From positions 12,340,501 to 12,404,500 of the forward strand of contig OY987268.1 of assembly GCA_963920665.1 (NCBI GenBank): DNA of 64,000 nucleotides, in the 5' to 3' direction. Made by a program: the position numbers and the translations under genes. This DNA is from Straminergon stramineum (Eukaryota; Streptophyta; Bryopsida; Hypnales; Calliergonaceae). Position 1 is the first letter of the stretch. Each line of letters begins with the position of its first letter. This document shows positions 24,684 to 37,379 of this stretch, in pieces. The notes under the pieces were generated by a model. It saw nothing but the letters and a program-made list of their open reading frames with translations. It did not search any database and was not told the origin of the DNA.

Positions 24684-26507
24684 GTAGGCCCATGAATTGA
24701 CCCTTTCTGCTTTAAGAACGGAAGTTACGAAATGCTCATCCTCAAAAAGACTTCAAAATCTCTCTCTTCATTCTACCTCGAATGTCTTTTGTTGCTTGGT
24801 ATGTGATTTCGTATTCCATGTCCATTTTTCCCGTAAGTTTATGAACTAGTTTTCGTCTTCTTGAGTTGTTTCAGTTTATTTGTTCGCAAACCTCGTTACA
24901 ATTACCTTCACTAATATATCACTCTAGAATATCTTGCACTCTTGCTATACTATCGTTAACTATAGCACCCTTATAACTTGTATAACGAACACATTCAAGC
25001 TATGTCGTAGGGAAAAGGTTGGAACCACACCAAGCTCTAAAACAAGGATTGTGAATTCGTTAGTTTCCTTCTTCTTGACTTGAATCATTTTACTTGCACT
25101 GAAACCTCATTCCCGTGACTTTCAGTAAACAAGAATTTCTAAAATATCCTGCACACGTGGCGCACTAGAATTTGACTGAAGATCAGTTGTCACTTATTGA
25201 AATGTAGCTCAATTGTCACCCATTCAAACTATGTAACAGACACATTCCAACTATGCTGGCATAGTGAAATGTTGGGACCCAGGGTAGACTGCACAAAGCT
25301 GTAAAATTGAACTAGGATTGCTGTAGACCCAAGTTTGCATATACCCAGGCGGCCAAAGTGTCCAAGAAATAATATTTGTCACTAAAACGAAATTGATGAT
25401 AGAAGGAAAATAACTGCACTTATTATGATTTCTTGAAGTGCTAAATCTGCCCGCACTGGCAACCAAATTGCATCACTTTCTTTATATAGAAGGCATTATT
25501 TCGTTTCCTTTCAATTGTGGGCACTGATTGTTAATTTCCCCCTGGCTAATGAGCCTTACCACCTAAACACACGTGCTGACAAAACAAATCGGAGTTTTTT
25601 GTCCAAAATTGAGTAGTTAAGTTCATTGGTGAAAATGAAATAAAATTCAGTACAAGTCAGTTCGCGGGTGTTATCACCAATTTGTTAAATAGTGCAACCC
25701 AAGTTGGCCAGTGTGGGTATTTAGTAACTACTTGATTTCAGTTTGGTAGTTGGTGCGGTCAAGACCTAGTTTTTGATCGGCAAGAAATGAAGTGAATTAC
25801 ATCGACAGTTTAAATTCAACATGTGGTGTGTTTGTGTAGGCTGGATTCGGACCCAGCCCAAACCAGATGTACATCACGACCTCTATGGATTCTCCAACAA
25901 CTCGCTTGCTCTTGGTTCGTCAATCCTCCCCCCCTCCCGTTGGTGTAAATGGCACTCGTAGAAAAGAAGATTTTGGTGCACCAAGCTACAATATGAAAGT
26001 TTGGTTTTGAAGATCCATTTGGGTTTGGTGTCTTCATATATGGGTCTTTGACCCCATGCTCTTACATTTGTAGCTTGGTATCCTTTCCACTGTTGTGACT
26101 TCCTACATTGTTCCTCAATTCCAATTCTTTAGATTCAAATTCAGTCCATGATGAACTTTTTGGGTTTGAATGGAAATAGTATCAATTTACACTTCCAGAA
26201 AATTGTTCAACAAAGACTTGGATAATTCGTAGCAACAACAACCACAATCGCAGGAAATCTGTATAGAAAAATGCGCAATCAAGCGTTGGAATTGTAGTTT
26301 TGGTACTAGTAGAAAGGAGACTTCGGGGCACCAAGTTTACGAGATCAAAGTTTGGTTCCACCAATCCACATGGGTACCTCCTCGACGACTATATCTTGGT
26401 GCTCCAAGCCCCTCCTTTTCTCTCGAGTAAGGTTCAAAAGAACTTAGCATATGCCTCAAAAACGTCTCACAACTCTCATTTGTTTGTTTTATATTTTTAC
26501 TGGCAGA
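24684..26507. other. Spacer with exon-like duplicated segment
   Basis: No complete gene. Two diverged copies of one segment occur at about 25930-26037 and 26290-26400, both plus strand. The first reads RRKEDFGAPSYNMKVWF and the second SRKETSGHQVYEIKVWF. They could be remnants of an upstream exon of the peptidase-like gene that follows, or unrelated repeats. Confidence 0.35.
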
Positions 26508-28025
26508 TCAATACCGACGATGGATCGATTGTAAAAGTGATTGCCTCAGACCCCCAAATCGATTATTTGCCTATCAAATTCGATCCCAGCAAGGTGATGT
26601 TCATGGACTTTCGAACCAAAACAATACCTTGCAGTGGCCTTTTTCAATGACAAGTTGAAGTGGAAAGTTTTACACCCGAGGTAACGGTTACTTCCGAACA
26701 CATGCTTGAATTCCACTGGGTGACTGTCCATAAGCAGATGGCAACTCATTTACATGAATCGACTGGTAGATGAAAATGCACTGGAATGATCTGATTCAAC
26801 TCCACAGGTCTATGCTGCAATTTCTGTGTACAGTACTAAATCTAATAAGTTTTGCTTCACATGAGTTTAGAATCTTCATGTTGTGAGATAGATAACTTTG
26901 GCCTTTAGAAGATCTTTCAACCCACAGTAATATAATTAGACACCGGCCATGGATTCCTCCCGCACAGTAATGGGACAAAAAAATGGTGGTAGTTGCAGAT
27001 AAATATATCGTGTAGTTGCAGATGATTTAACTTTGGAAAGATGTGGCCCTATCAGCTAGGTGGTCATCCAAAAATTATCATATATATATGGATGAATAGG
27101 TGCATTCTTCGTTTCCATAGTTTCTCTCAAGGTCATTCATCACCCACTTTTTTGGGAGCTCAGACATTGCTAAGTTAATATATTTGTAGTGATTACTATG
27201 TCCATACGGAGGATGCGTAACGAGTATTTCTTAGAATTTTATGAAACTTTTTTTATCTTTGAACAAAAATGTCTAATGCAATTGTGCTTCTTATAGGAAA
27301 CCAAAACGGAAGTTGCTCAATGATAGAGTGGTGGACTTGAGTAAGGACGAAGAATAGAACAGGAAACGATCTCCAATTTTCCATGTAACTAAGAAACTTG
27401 AATTCCAGTTGGTTTTGTACTAGTCTCAAATTGGACTTTGGTTGCCCTTGAAAATCAGCCCAAAATATGTTCAAATTGATGTTAAAAATTTTATCTGGAT
27501 TTGAATTAAGTGTGCTAAAATTAGAATGCAGAAACATCACCTCTTAAGGACGATTTTCTTATAGACAGTGTGTTGGTTTTATACCTTTATTTTAATGCAG
27601 TTCTATTCTTGCAGGTTAAGAATGTCCAAGTCCCGCTAATTATGGCTCATGGCAAAAATGATGTTACTGTGAATCCTGGCCAAAGTGAACGCATGTTCCA
27701 AGTAAGTAAATTGGGCAACTAAAACTATAGTTCTCTCCGTATAGATTTTCATTTTTATGTTGTAAGTTTCCAAAAGATCTATCAATTAGATCAATTTTGT
27801 ATCTTCTTGTGGGTTATTTCCTTGGTCTACACAAACCATGTTTTTCTATCAATGGTAGCTAGTTTAGCCTGTTTGTCGAATCATAAGATTTCACTAGCAA
27901 GTGGGGAGTAGAAAATTGTCATTGCACCAGGCTAACCAAGGCATCTTTGTTGTTGGTTTGTGATTCTGCTCTAGGCTTTGAAAGCAGAAGGCAAGGAAGT
28001 GCAGTACCTCATCTGTAAGGAGGAG
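26508..28025 (+). pseudogene. S9 prolyl-oligopeptidase-like gene fragment, 3' end lost
   Basis: Three exon-like blocks: from 26508 (after TGGCAG, reading NTDDGSIVKVIASDPQIDYL), 27615-27701 (VKNVQVPLIMAHGKNDVTVNP), and 27975-28025 (ALKAEGKEVQYLICKEE). The last two have clean AG and GT borders, whole codons and matching phase. The second carries the AHGxND motif that holds the catalytic Asp of S9 serine peptidases, and the third matches the helix that precedes the catalytic His (GHG). The His exon is missing: a dispersed repeat starts at 28042, 17 bp after the exon. The Ser exon is not visible either. S9 peptidases cleave peptides or acyl-peptides. The family call is moderate; inactivity is inferred from the missing exons. 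Confidence 0.5.
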
Positions 28026-28464
28026 GTATGAGATATTCACTCTTTAAATTATATTAATTGGGTCTATTTCAGCTAATCTACGGGGTTGCGAGTTCCCCGA
28101 GTTCTTGGACTGTGGGAACTCGACTGTATGCAGTACTTCCATCGCTTGAATTGGGTCCACAAAAGTCGAAGTACTGAGTGATTCGAATTTTTTGTAGTGT
28201 GTGCTCTCCACTCATACCTTACCTTGTGATGAAAAGTTACAAATCCTCGATAGATGGACTCGGTACGAGTCTGGACAACCTCATCGAGAATCTTGAGTGA
28301 CTGATCGACACCGTGACCTATACTACTAGCTTGTAAGTTCCACAAGTGGACAATTCGGTCCAATCGTGCACGTGGGTACGTGGTGCGACTCCATCTTCCA
28401 GTGACACAGTCAGACAGTAAATAGCTAATCAAACAGTTGGATAATATTCATATGCTGCCATATA

Positions 28465-28665
28465 CAGTAGAACCTCTCTAAAGTTATACTGTTTGGAATA
28501 AACCTTGGAACCCAATATTTGATTGTCTGATCCCATCCCCAAATCGAGAAAAAATCTGTGCTTAAAGCGCCATTCTTTGTAATAAATGAACCTCTCTAGA
28601 ATTACAACCTCTCTAAAGTCATGTAGGCCCGGTCCCAACCTTATAATTTTAGAGAAGTTCTACTG
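28465..28665. mobile_element. pogo/Emigrant-type MITE (Tc1/mariner), 201 bp
   Basis: Left end CAGTAGAACCTCTCTAAAGT after a TA; right end AATTTTAGAGAAGTTCTACTG. These termini resemble the CAGTAAAACCTCTATAAA ends of the plant Emigrant/Lemi1 pogo-like family. The right TA is lost here, but it is intact in the copy at 45680-46034. Confidence 0.8.
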
Positions 28666-28791
28666 CATATGTATTGCAGTTTCGAATAAATTGAAGCTAC
28701 AGTAGGTAGCTTGCTTCAGTTGGGTCCACAAAGATGCGACGGAATTTGTTGTCTTGTGTGCGCCCATTCCACGCACATATCGACGTCTCAT

Positions 28792-29018
28792 CAGTGTTCG
28801 GGAAACTTTTTGAATTTCACCGGCTAATTTCCTCCAATTCCCATAGTCAACCGGTTATTGAAGTTCCCATCCCGGTTATTTTCTCTATTTTTAACTAGAA
28901 ATAGAAATTTTCTAGATTTTTTCACCGGTTTTTTTCCGATGTTTTCGAGTTGCAACCGGATATTTTCCCAAATCCACCGGCTAACTTTGAACTAACTGCC
29001 GGTTATTCCCGTTCATTG
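28792..29018. mobile_element. hAT-type MITE, 227 bp, with perfect 8-bp target duplication
   Basis: Starts CAGTGTTCGGGAA and ends TTCCCGTTCATTG (imperfect inverted repeat). It is flanked by CGTCTCAT at 28784-28791 and 29019-29026. The unfilled site is present once as CGTCTCAT in the other repeat copies (near 45044 and 46159), which confirms insertion. CCGGTTATT motifs recur inside. No coding capacity. Confidence 0.9.
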
Positions 29019-30190
29019 CGTCTCATGCATGAATAGCTTATCCATCATATCCTGACTTAGAATATATTCCCGAGGCGCCACGTTCTCTCCCTCTGCCAGG
29101 TGCACTGCTCTACGTGCAGGTGATCGACAGTAAGCCAGCCCAAGCAGCACCAACTTCAATAAGTTACGCTATTTCGGATGATAGAGTTACTACCTCGTAT
29201 AGTGTGGAGTTCAAATGATATTTGCACACCCAAACCAAATATTGCACCCATGTGTGTGGGTATGGCGAGAGGCTACAGGAGGTGAATGATTCTCAAAATC
29301 ATCTGAAACGCACATGTCCACTTGCAACGTATACTCTGAAAGCGCTTCCATTCATAACGTTTCATATTCCTATCCTATGCTTTGACAGTCAAGACCGTGC
29401 AGTCAAGCTTGCTTTTTGAAGTTTTGGCTTAGTAAACTTATTCTCCGGATTCCATTCAACTACGGATGTCCCTTGGAAGTAGCGAAACAAGTAGTGATAT
29501 GCACAGTTGGTTGATGCTCGCTGATATTTTCGATCGGCACACTTGGTTATTACCGGGTAATTGACGTTTTCGATTCTCCCAATCCCACCACATCACCTTG
29601 GATCGATGCATTCGGACTTGGTGCTCTGTGAGCAACTGATGCGCATGCTCTGATAGGATCACGCCGGATCATGCAGGATCATGCACCAGCGAGCATTCCT
29701 CTGCTCCGATCCGTGTGTGTTTGCTTTTGGGAACACTGGCCGGAAGAAGTGTATTACATGAGATTGGAGAGAATCTCTATAGAGGCCAAATCGGGGGCCC
29801 AATTAATTCATTGACAGGTCTTGAAAGGAATCGATAAAGTCGACGTCCGGTGGTGCCTGTATGCTAGCAGCTTCCCATCACCTTACTAATTAGCGATAGA
29901 ACCGAGATACACTGATCTGGGGCCCTTCCATCCTATTTGATTGTTGGCTAGCTAGCACACGTGAATTCCCATGGTCCCTAGCTTGAATCACTTCAAGGCT
30001 TTTCGCATGTAATTACAGTCAAAGCGCACGGATCACTTGCACCACTTAACCAAACCCTTTCAGACCCCTGCAGGCCCACGAGCCGAGGCACAGAATGTTC
30101 AAATGGGCTTCAATCTAGTTTCATCCCAATTCAAGGCGTCACATTTCTCATTTCAAGAAGATTGATGAATTAATATGATCCGATCAAATT

Positions 30191-30999
30191 TTGTTCCGAT
30201 GACCGAGACCCCTGGATTTGAATTGATCAACCAAACTGGCCATTGAATCCAACCTTGGCTGCGCCTGATTGTGTAATTAAATCTATCTGCAGTCACGAAT
30301 GGTAAAATCACAAGTAACTGTCTGGACATCAGTACGTATCGTCTATTTACAACGAACATAATTACAGTGATACATGTCAAATAATTTGCAGCTTGTCACA
30401 TCGATAGACCTACAGTTATAATTATATGATCTCAATGTAGAAAATGACTGTAGTAACTGCTAATAAGAGTACTACGTGAAAGCATATATACACAAAATCG
30501 CGGCACCAAAGATAGATACTAATTTTATTTGACCTATGCAGCCCGAGCTAGGAGCGAGTTCCAGATGGCAATCTTCATCTTCCGATCAGATCGATCAGAT
30601 CTCTCTAGAATAACCCATCCCGGCCCGGGCTCATCTTCTGTCGTCGTTCACCATTCAACACTTCAGAATTAATCTGGACACTTTATACTCCGGATCTTTC
30701 TCGTAGAGGTGGATACACCAGAATGACATGCCTGTGATTGTGGTCCATGAGTATACAGTAGTAACAATTGATAATTATTTCGGATATATTCGTATGGATT
30801 GCGTCAGTTGTCTGTGGGATGCTTTCACTTACAGATATTGCTCGGTTTTCTGTATCGCTTACGGTGGGCATGAATGTGCGCACTTTACACGGCGATCTGA
30901 GTACTAGTTACATGATCTTGTAACCAAGTTGAGTGCTTAGTGGACTGTAACGATTTGGGCAGTTGAATTGGCCACGTGCTAGGTGCCGGGCGTGCCAAT
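30191..30999. other. 5' flank of methyltransferase copy 1
   Basis: No homology to the other repeat copies beyond about 30190. Probably holds the promoter and 5' UTR of the gene at 31000. No clear TATA box chosen. Confidence 0.4.
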
Positions 31000-32901
31000 A
31001 TGCGTACAGTCTGCTCTAGTGCCTTTCTGCCAGCGGGCAGAAGTAGCGTATCATCTGATTTCGCTGCATCAATATGTCCTGCGCAGATTGGTGCCAGGAG
31101 GCTAGGATACATGCCGCGAGCACCTTGCAAACGGAATTTGACGATCACCTTGTTGTACGTAACCGGCCGGCCTGGTGTTGCTGCTACAACGAGAATGACA
31201 TCCGTCGAAGACCTCCATCAACTCTATGACTCAACTAGCGCTGTCGAGTTCGATAGCGTAGTGCACGGAGACGGAGGATTGCATGTGCACTATGGGTTGT
31301 TTCAGCCAGGGTCTGAGTCCACGAAGGAAGCCACGCACGCTACTGTTGCTCTCATGGTTCGTCTTCTTCACTCAGTTGGCAGTGTGACGCTCTCTCACCA
31401 TACACGAATTCTGGACCTTGGAGCTGGTCTTGGGGGACCCATGCACCAAGTAGTCGCAAGCAGCGGTTGTCAGGCTGTGTGTTTCAACTTGTGCGAGACG
31501 CAGAATGAGACCAACCGCAAGCAAGTTGCGCAGCTTGGACTAGATGGAAAGATCACCGTCGTAAAAGGCGATATGCGGGAACTCCCAAGCGACTGGGCGG
31601 AGACCTTTGATGTGGTCTGGTCTCAAGATGCTTTCTATCACAACGATGAAAAGGGTCAGATTTTAAATGAGGCCTACAAAGTTCTAAAGCCAGGGGCAAT
31701 CTTGGTGTTTTCGGATATTCTGGCTGCAGACAATTGCTCACAGCTGAACGTGCGTTCCTTGCTACAGCGTAATCGCGCCTCAGGGTTGGGTACACAGAAA
31801 ATATACACCGCCTTACTGCAGCAAGCGCATTTTGAGGTTAGTAAAGCATCCGCTCCACCCCCTTGGCCGTCGTCAGTCCTCCAGCAGTCGATCTTCATTA
31901 ACCAGTTCTGCCATTCACGAGAGATTTTGCACTTGTTGTAGATTGAGACGCTCCGATTCGACTTTAGTTATATGTTAGAGGATCCTTATTCTTGAACTTC
32001 AAATTATATCAAGTAGGTGTTGTTGACTAGGTTTCCTGCCTTGTCATCAACTTTTCTTGGTTCTGTCAATGGCTTCTGCTGAAACGTCCGCTTTAAAACT
32101 GGGTTCTATTTAAGCATTTGTTTATTTCGGTAAACAGTGTTAATAGGAGATCCTTTGAGTGTCTATAGATCCTTTGAAACCTATATTTTATCTTCATCGT
32201 TTCGAAATTCTTAGAAGCAATTTTAAAGCGTCAGTTCAAAGATGACGTCCGTGATACTTTGAGCTGGTTATAGAGGGCACACTTTTGCATTGTCGCTCAA
32301 GTTTGGACTCTAGTGTAATTCCTTCTTCCACTTCCCATCGGACTTCTGAAGCGCGCTTGCAGATATTCGGATCTCCGAAAGTAGATTCGGGCTTTTCAGA
32401 AAGAGTTCCAGTCTGTAAAATGTTATGGCCAGAGTTAAGAATTGAGAAAACTAACCGCCCCCCATAACCACTTATGCTCTTTCGCAACCCCCTCAATGAA
32501 TCAAAGGCAACTGTCCTGAGATGTACAACAACTGATTTCTGAGATGTGCAATTAATGACTTACAACTGAGGCTGGCAGATACAGCGAGTCAATCAAAGCA
32601 CCTCCTCTCCAATACCAACCAGGAATTTGAAAAGTTTATTTTTGTTTGCACATCTCACACTAATGTTCAGTCATTGCTTGATCACTAGGTCCTGGTCTAT
32701 CACGACTTGTCGAATTACATGCCTGAAAATTTCATCCGCATGGCTAGAAGCATCGAAGTGAATGAGCGGAAGCTACAAGAGGCCGGCATCTCAGCTAAGT
32801 ACATGCAAGACTATCGAAAATCTCTGAATAACAGTGTTCAAGAGGCCGAGGAAGGCAGTCTTCGATGGGGTATATTTGTGTGCAAAAAGTTGCAAGTTTG
32901 A
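31000..32901 (+). CDS. SAM-dependent methyltransferase, sarcosine/dimethylglycine N-methyltransferase type, copy 1
   Basis: Exon 1 is 31000-31836 and exon 2 is 32689-32901 (GTTAGT donor, ACTAG acceptor, phase 0). The ATG at 31000 gives 349 residues; the first 65 are Ser/Ala/Arg-rich with one acid and look like a plastid transit peptide. The ATG at 31195 would give 284 residues, aligning with copy 2. Class I methyltransferase motifs are LDLGAGLGGPMHQVV (motif I, SAM binding), CLNLCE-like FNLCETQNETNR, KGDMRELP, FDVVWSQDAFYHN and VLVFSD-like LKPGAILVFSD. The C-terminal exon (YHDLSNYMPENF..) ends LRWGIFVCKK. This arrangement matches bacterial and algal SDMT, which methylates sarcosine and dimethylglycine to glycine betaine. 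The substrate here is not proven. Copy 2 lies inverted at 49.2-50.9 kb. Confidence 0.85.
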
Positions 32902-34054
32902 AGTGACATTCGAACCTCAAGGAACTGATGCAAGAAATCATCACAAAGACTGAGATGAGCATCTTGAAAATCCTGCACTATTACGTTCATTATGCAGGCT
33001 TGATCTCAAACGTTAATTCAGCAATAATAGGACGACTGGTTCGACAATGGTGTTCTTGACCATACAATTTACGAGAACTCAAATTCGATAGAATGGCACG
33101 TTGCAGAGTGCCAAAGTGGTGACACTTTGCTGTGTATTTTCCCAGTCATACTTGTCTTCACACTTATTGCACTAAAAGATGCCTGATTATGGTCATGTTC
33201 ACAGATCGCATGCTCTGCCAGAGTCTTCAGTCGTGACAGACAGTGGCAGAGGAGCATTTCTGGGGTTAAATTTTATTTTATTATTATTATTTTATTTGTT
33301 TTGAACTTAAATTTTGGCGGGCTTGGATTTATGTTTCACATCTCATCCTGTGTGTAGTTCCCTCACTAAGCCCTAGCTAGGGAGCAGACCCTACCCAGTT
33401 CAAAATACTGTATAGACTCTCAATATCACACTTCGTTTAAGTCAATAGAAGTTGCATACAAGTGTTATTACGAGGTCTGTAAAAATAATATATATTCATG
33501 TTCAAACCATATGGATTTGAGCATGAAGAGTGGATTGGATACATGTATTAGAGGATAGTTCCACTTTGTAATTTTCACTTCATTATTCCAATTCTATAGT
33601 ACGTGCAGGATTGTACCGGCGTCATTTCGTCAAAATTGCTTCCACTGACTCCAGGCTTGAACCAGCACTGAAGGTGATCCTTGACTAACAGACTTACCTG
33701 GAATCAGTAGCATTGCAAAATCCTCCTATGCCAGATTGAGGTTGATTATGATTTTTCAACCCTCAATAATTTTTCAAGAAACCATATTTTGTTTTTTCTA
33801 GGACTACAAAATAGTTTCTTGAATAAACAGTAGGGTAAAAACCATGCTTGACATCAGAATTAAGTTGTGCACACTCTTGGATCCACAAAATTATGCAATT
33901 CTGCCCCCCGTTTGCTTGAGAAGTTGAAGACTTTAAGTCTAGACTGGTGTTGGAATTGATTTCTTCTCGTTGGAAATCGGCAAAGCAGTATTCTTTCAAT
34001 TAGTTATCCATCTATCACCTCATCACTTTGTTTCCATTATTGGGTGTGCACATG
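32902..34054. other. Intergenic, nothing recognised
   Basis: Follows the methyltransferase stop. AT-rich from about 33.25 kb. A lone CTGGGGTTAA at 33258 resembles a piggyBac-like right end, but no partner was found. Confidence 0.5.
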
Positions 34055-34058
34055 TTAA

Positions 34059-35710
34059 CCCCTAAAGTACCAGCCTTGTGTTTTTAGCAACATAACTTTC
34101 TTGGGCAGGTACATATGAGCGGAGTTTTGACTTATTTAGGCTGAAATTTTTTTACAAGGCGTGAACGAGGAATATCTTCCATGCATTCTAAATTTCATTT
34201 CATTTGAGACTTTGAGTATACAAGTGAAAAGTTATGATGCAAAATGTTGTTGGTTTCTCAACTCAGGCTGCTCAGGCAAACCAGAAAAAAACACTATTTT
34301 CAGAAATAAAAATTTGAAATTAGTTTTAGGGATTTATCTACATAGGGAAAGCTTTGAATCAATTGATTTTGATCAATGAGATGAAAGTTATGAGGAATCT
34401 TAGTGTATGGGTAGTTATGGAATTTCTACTATAAAATAAACTTTGGAGTCTTTTATTTAACTCAATTTTTAATATTTTTTGAAAAAAATAAAATCATAGG
34501 ATGTAGATTGTTTATTACAACATTACAACCATTCGGATTGGCATTTTTCAATTTCATAATTAAATTCTTGACAATTTAGTATTTTGAACCATTTTCTACT
34601 TCTTTCTACTTACTATTTTTTTCCTATATGTTGTACAATTCCAAATGATTCAAAAAATTTCAAGAATATAGCCAACTTGATTTGAAGAATGAATCCAAAG
34701 ATGCACCACCAGGGTCATTGCAAGAAACACCGTGTGTTTTCTATAGCATTTTGGCAAAATTTAGATTTCAGACCTGGAGTACTATAAGTACTACAAGTAC
34801 TAAGTAGCGGAACCATCATAGTTGTAGATTGGAAAAATCAACGGCTAAAAGTATCGGTGCAAGTATTGTGGACTACTTGCGAGTACTAAAACCATATTGT
34901 GAGAAAGAAAGACAAATTGTCACAAAAAATAGATCTAATGAGGTATAAATTAATAATAAATAGAAAATCATGAACAAAAAAAACTAAGAATTGGCCATTT
35001 GTGAGGACTTGATGGTGATCAATTTCACCAAAAAAATGAAGTTGAAACCATCTTCAATGTTCATAAATGCTTATGCAAGGGAGATCTATTTGCATGGGCC
35101 TAGGGACATAAAATAATGTATTTTTAGATGTCCCTTAGAAGGCATATACCTACCTAGTGTGGGAATAAAACACCAAAAATTTCAACTCTAGATCATTCAA
35201 TTTGGGTACTCCAAACGTAGTGAAAACCCCTAAATCTCAAAGTGTGACAAATTAACAAAATTTAAATTTAAATATAAAATGATTTTAAAAATTTTCTAAA
35301 AAATAAAGGATCTTATTACCATCAAGTTAGACATCTCCTATAGAATTTCTTTGTTCATTGGACTTGTGCTTCAAAAGTTAGATCTGGTGATAACAACATC
35401 ACTCCAATTGTAGTGGAGAATAGGATTGGTGTTTCTTGCATTTTTTCATACAAATGTAACCTTCTGAAGTGTTGTTGCCCACTTTTTTGCAAGACAAAAA
35501 AACTGATTTTTGTCACTTCAAATGTTAATAAATAAAAACTGCACAGTGGAAATTTCTGAAATTTTTTTCACATCTTTTCAAAAAAACGTACTAAAAGATC
35601 CTACGGTTACATGTGTTCAAAAGTGTTTTTTTTCTTAAACTTGGTACTTGTACTAGAAATGGTAGTTTTGGAGCGTTTTTGGTGAAAACATAGTCAAGGA
35701 ACTTTAGGGG
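34059..35710. mobile_element. piggyBac-like non-autonomous element, copy 3
   Basis: Both TTAA targets are intact (34055-34058 and 35711-35714). Termini are CCCCTAAAGTACC and GGAACTTTAGGGG, inverted with one mismatch in 13. Length 1652 bp, AT-rich, no frame resembling a transposase. The inside is unlike copies 1 and 2; only the ends are shared. Confidence 0.7.
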
Positions 35711-35714
35711 TTAA

Positions 35715-37379
35715 ATTCAATTTTTCACAAAAATATAATAAATGACACATTGCTAGTATATATGTCATTTTTAGGTTTAGGGTGTGTTGTGGGAAGTCTT
35801 GTTTGTATCCCTGGTGGTGTTATTGATTGGGACTGTTTCTTGGGGGCCCAATTGCTTTCAATAATTTCAATAATTTCTTTTTTTTAATTATAAAAACAAT
35901 GTCTAGAAGCTTTAATATCCTTTTTTGAAAATTTTGTGAGCAAGAGTTCTTTGAGCAATTTGTGGCCTATGGCCTATAATTAATTGTATAAGAGGATCTA
36001 TTCGAAAGCTAAATTTTTTCATGAAATGGAAGTTAGTTTTTAGGTGGGTCTTCAATTGGTCCAAAATCCCATTGAGAATAGGGAACATTTTTAGTATTTT
36101 GTCTATCATTAAAACAATCAAGATTTTAGAGACATGGTGTAGGAAATGAGCTTTAGTTTCATTTATTCAAACAATATTATGGAAGTTGATCACCTAGGTC
36201 AAAGGAAGGTAGGAGGGAGAATTATGAGTGGGAAAGTAAACTTTCTTTTCAAAATAAGCCTAGAAGGATTTTTAACTGTAGTTGCTTGTATATTTAGGGT
36301 TCAAAGAAAATTTTAACATCCTAGGAGTCAACATAGTGTATGGTAATTCTACATGGAATTGCTATGATAATTATGATTAAAAAAACAAATTTGAATGGTA
36401 GAAACTTTTTTTCACAAAATCAAATAAGGAATTTTGGATGCTTTCTAATTGAATTTACAAAAAAATATTTACACTTCTACATGCATATCAATAATGTTTC
36501 ATAATTTAAGAATATTTATTGAGTCATTGTAATTTTTCTTTTGCACCAAATTTCTATCAAAGCAACAAAGCCTTGAAAAACTACTTATTAAAAGAAAACA
36601 AAATCAGCAAAGAACCTATTAAAATGTGTGGATTGGTGTGTCCTATGCCATTGATGTTATCAATAGAAGTACTAGTACTAGTATTTGTCTTCATATCCAA
36701 GTCTTGTATAAGTCATTGTAGTTGTAAGTATTCTAAGGTCTTTTTTATTTTTTTTATTTTTCTAAATTTTCTAATTTTTTGGTAGACAATAATGCTTTGA
36801 AATTCCATAACTTTATGATTGTAGGTCCAAATGCTACAAAATAAACTACGTGCATTCTTCTTCAGTGATAGCTTTCATTGCAACATTACCATTAATGTGG
36901 GTGAGGGGCATGGTTTGAGAGATCTCATTGTATAAAACATAAATAATAAAAATAAAAATCCATATAGAACCTATTTTAATGTATAGATATTTAGGCTACT
37001 TGATATGTTTTGTATTCTTTGTTTGTTTAATATAGTGAGATCTCCCCAAATGTGAGTTCCTCAACCACGTTATAAATGTTGTTGGAAAAGCTAAATGAAG
37101 AGGGATCCATGGAATTTGTTTTGCAATGTTTGGACCTTCAATGGAAAAGTTATGAAATTTTAAAGTACTCATGGCTACCAAAAAATTAGAGAACTGAAAA
37201 ACAAACAAACATATGAGAGACTTAGAGATACCTTCTCCTCTTACTACTATTGTGACAAGTACTTTTACTAATATTTCTATTAGTTTTAGCAACAACACAT
37301 GGCATACTAGTAGATATGAATTCATAAGAGTTTAACTTGACTTTGCCAAATCTTTCCACTTTTGACTAACTTTTCAACT
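35715..37379. other. AT-rich intergenic
   Basis: Frames at 35912-36121, 36519-36785 and 36996-37325 are AT-rich and unrecognised; the 36519 frame ends in a low-complexity Phe run. I do not call a gene. Confidence 0.5.

Larger units (their letters stand above)
28042..30190 (+). repeat. Dispersed 2.1-kb repeat unit, copy A
   Basis: Co-linear with 45285-48190 apart from insertions, and with 51769-52475 for its first 600 bp. It starts CTTTAAATTATATTAATTGG and continues through a pogo-type MITE, a hAT-type MITE and the stretch ATTCAACTACGGATGTCC (29452 onward). A 119-codon minus-strand frame (28073-28432) is conserved in the copies but has no recognisable domain. No terminal repeats were found, so its type is unknown. 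Confidence 0.8.

Noticed and set aside
28073..28432. 119-codon frame as a real gene
   Set aside because: Lies inside a multi-copy repeat, no domain, and conservation is explained by recent duplication; listed only as a low-interest finding.
36519..36785. 88-codon frame with hydrophobic tail
   Set aside because: Low-complexity Phe/Ile run from T-rich DNA; no start context or homology recognised.
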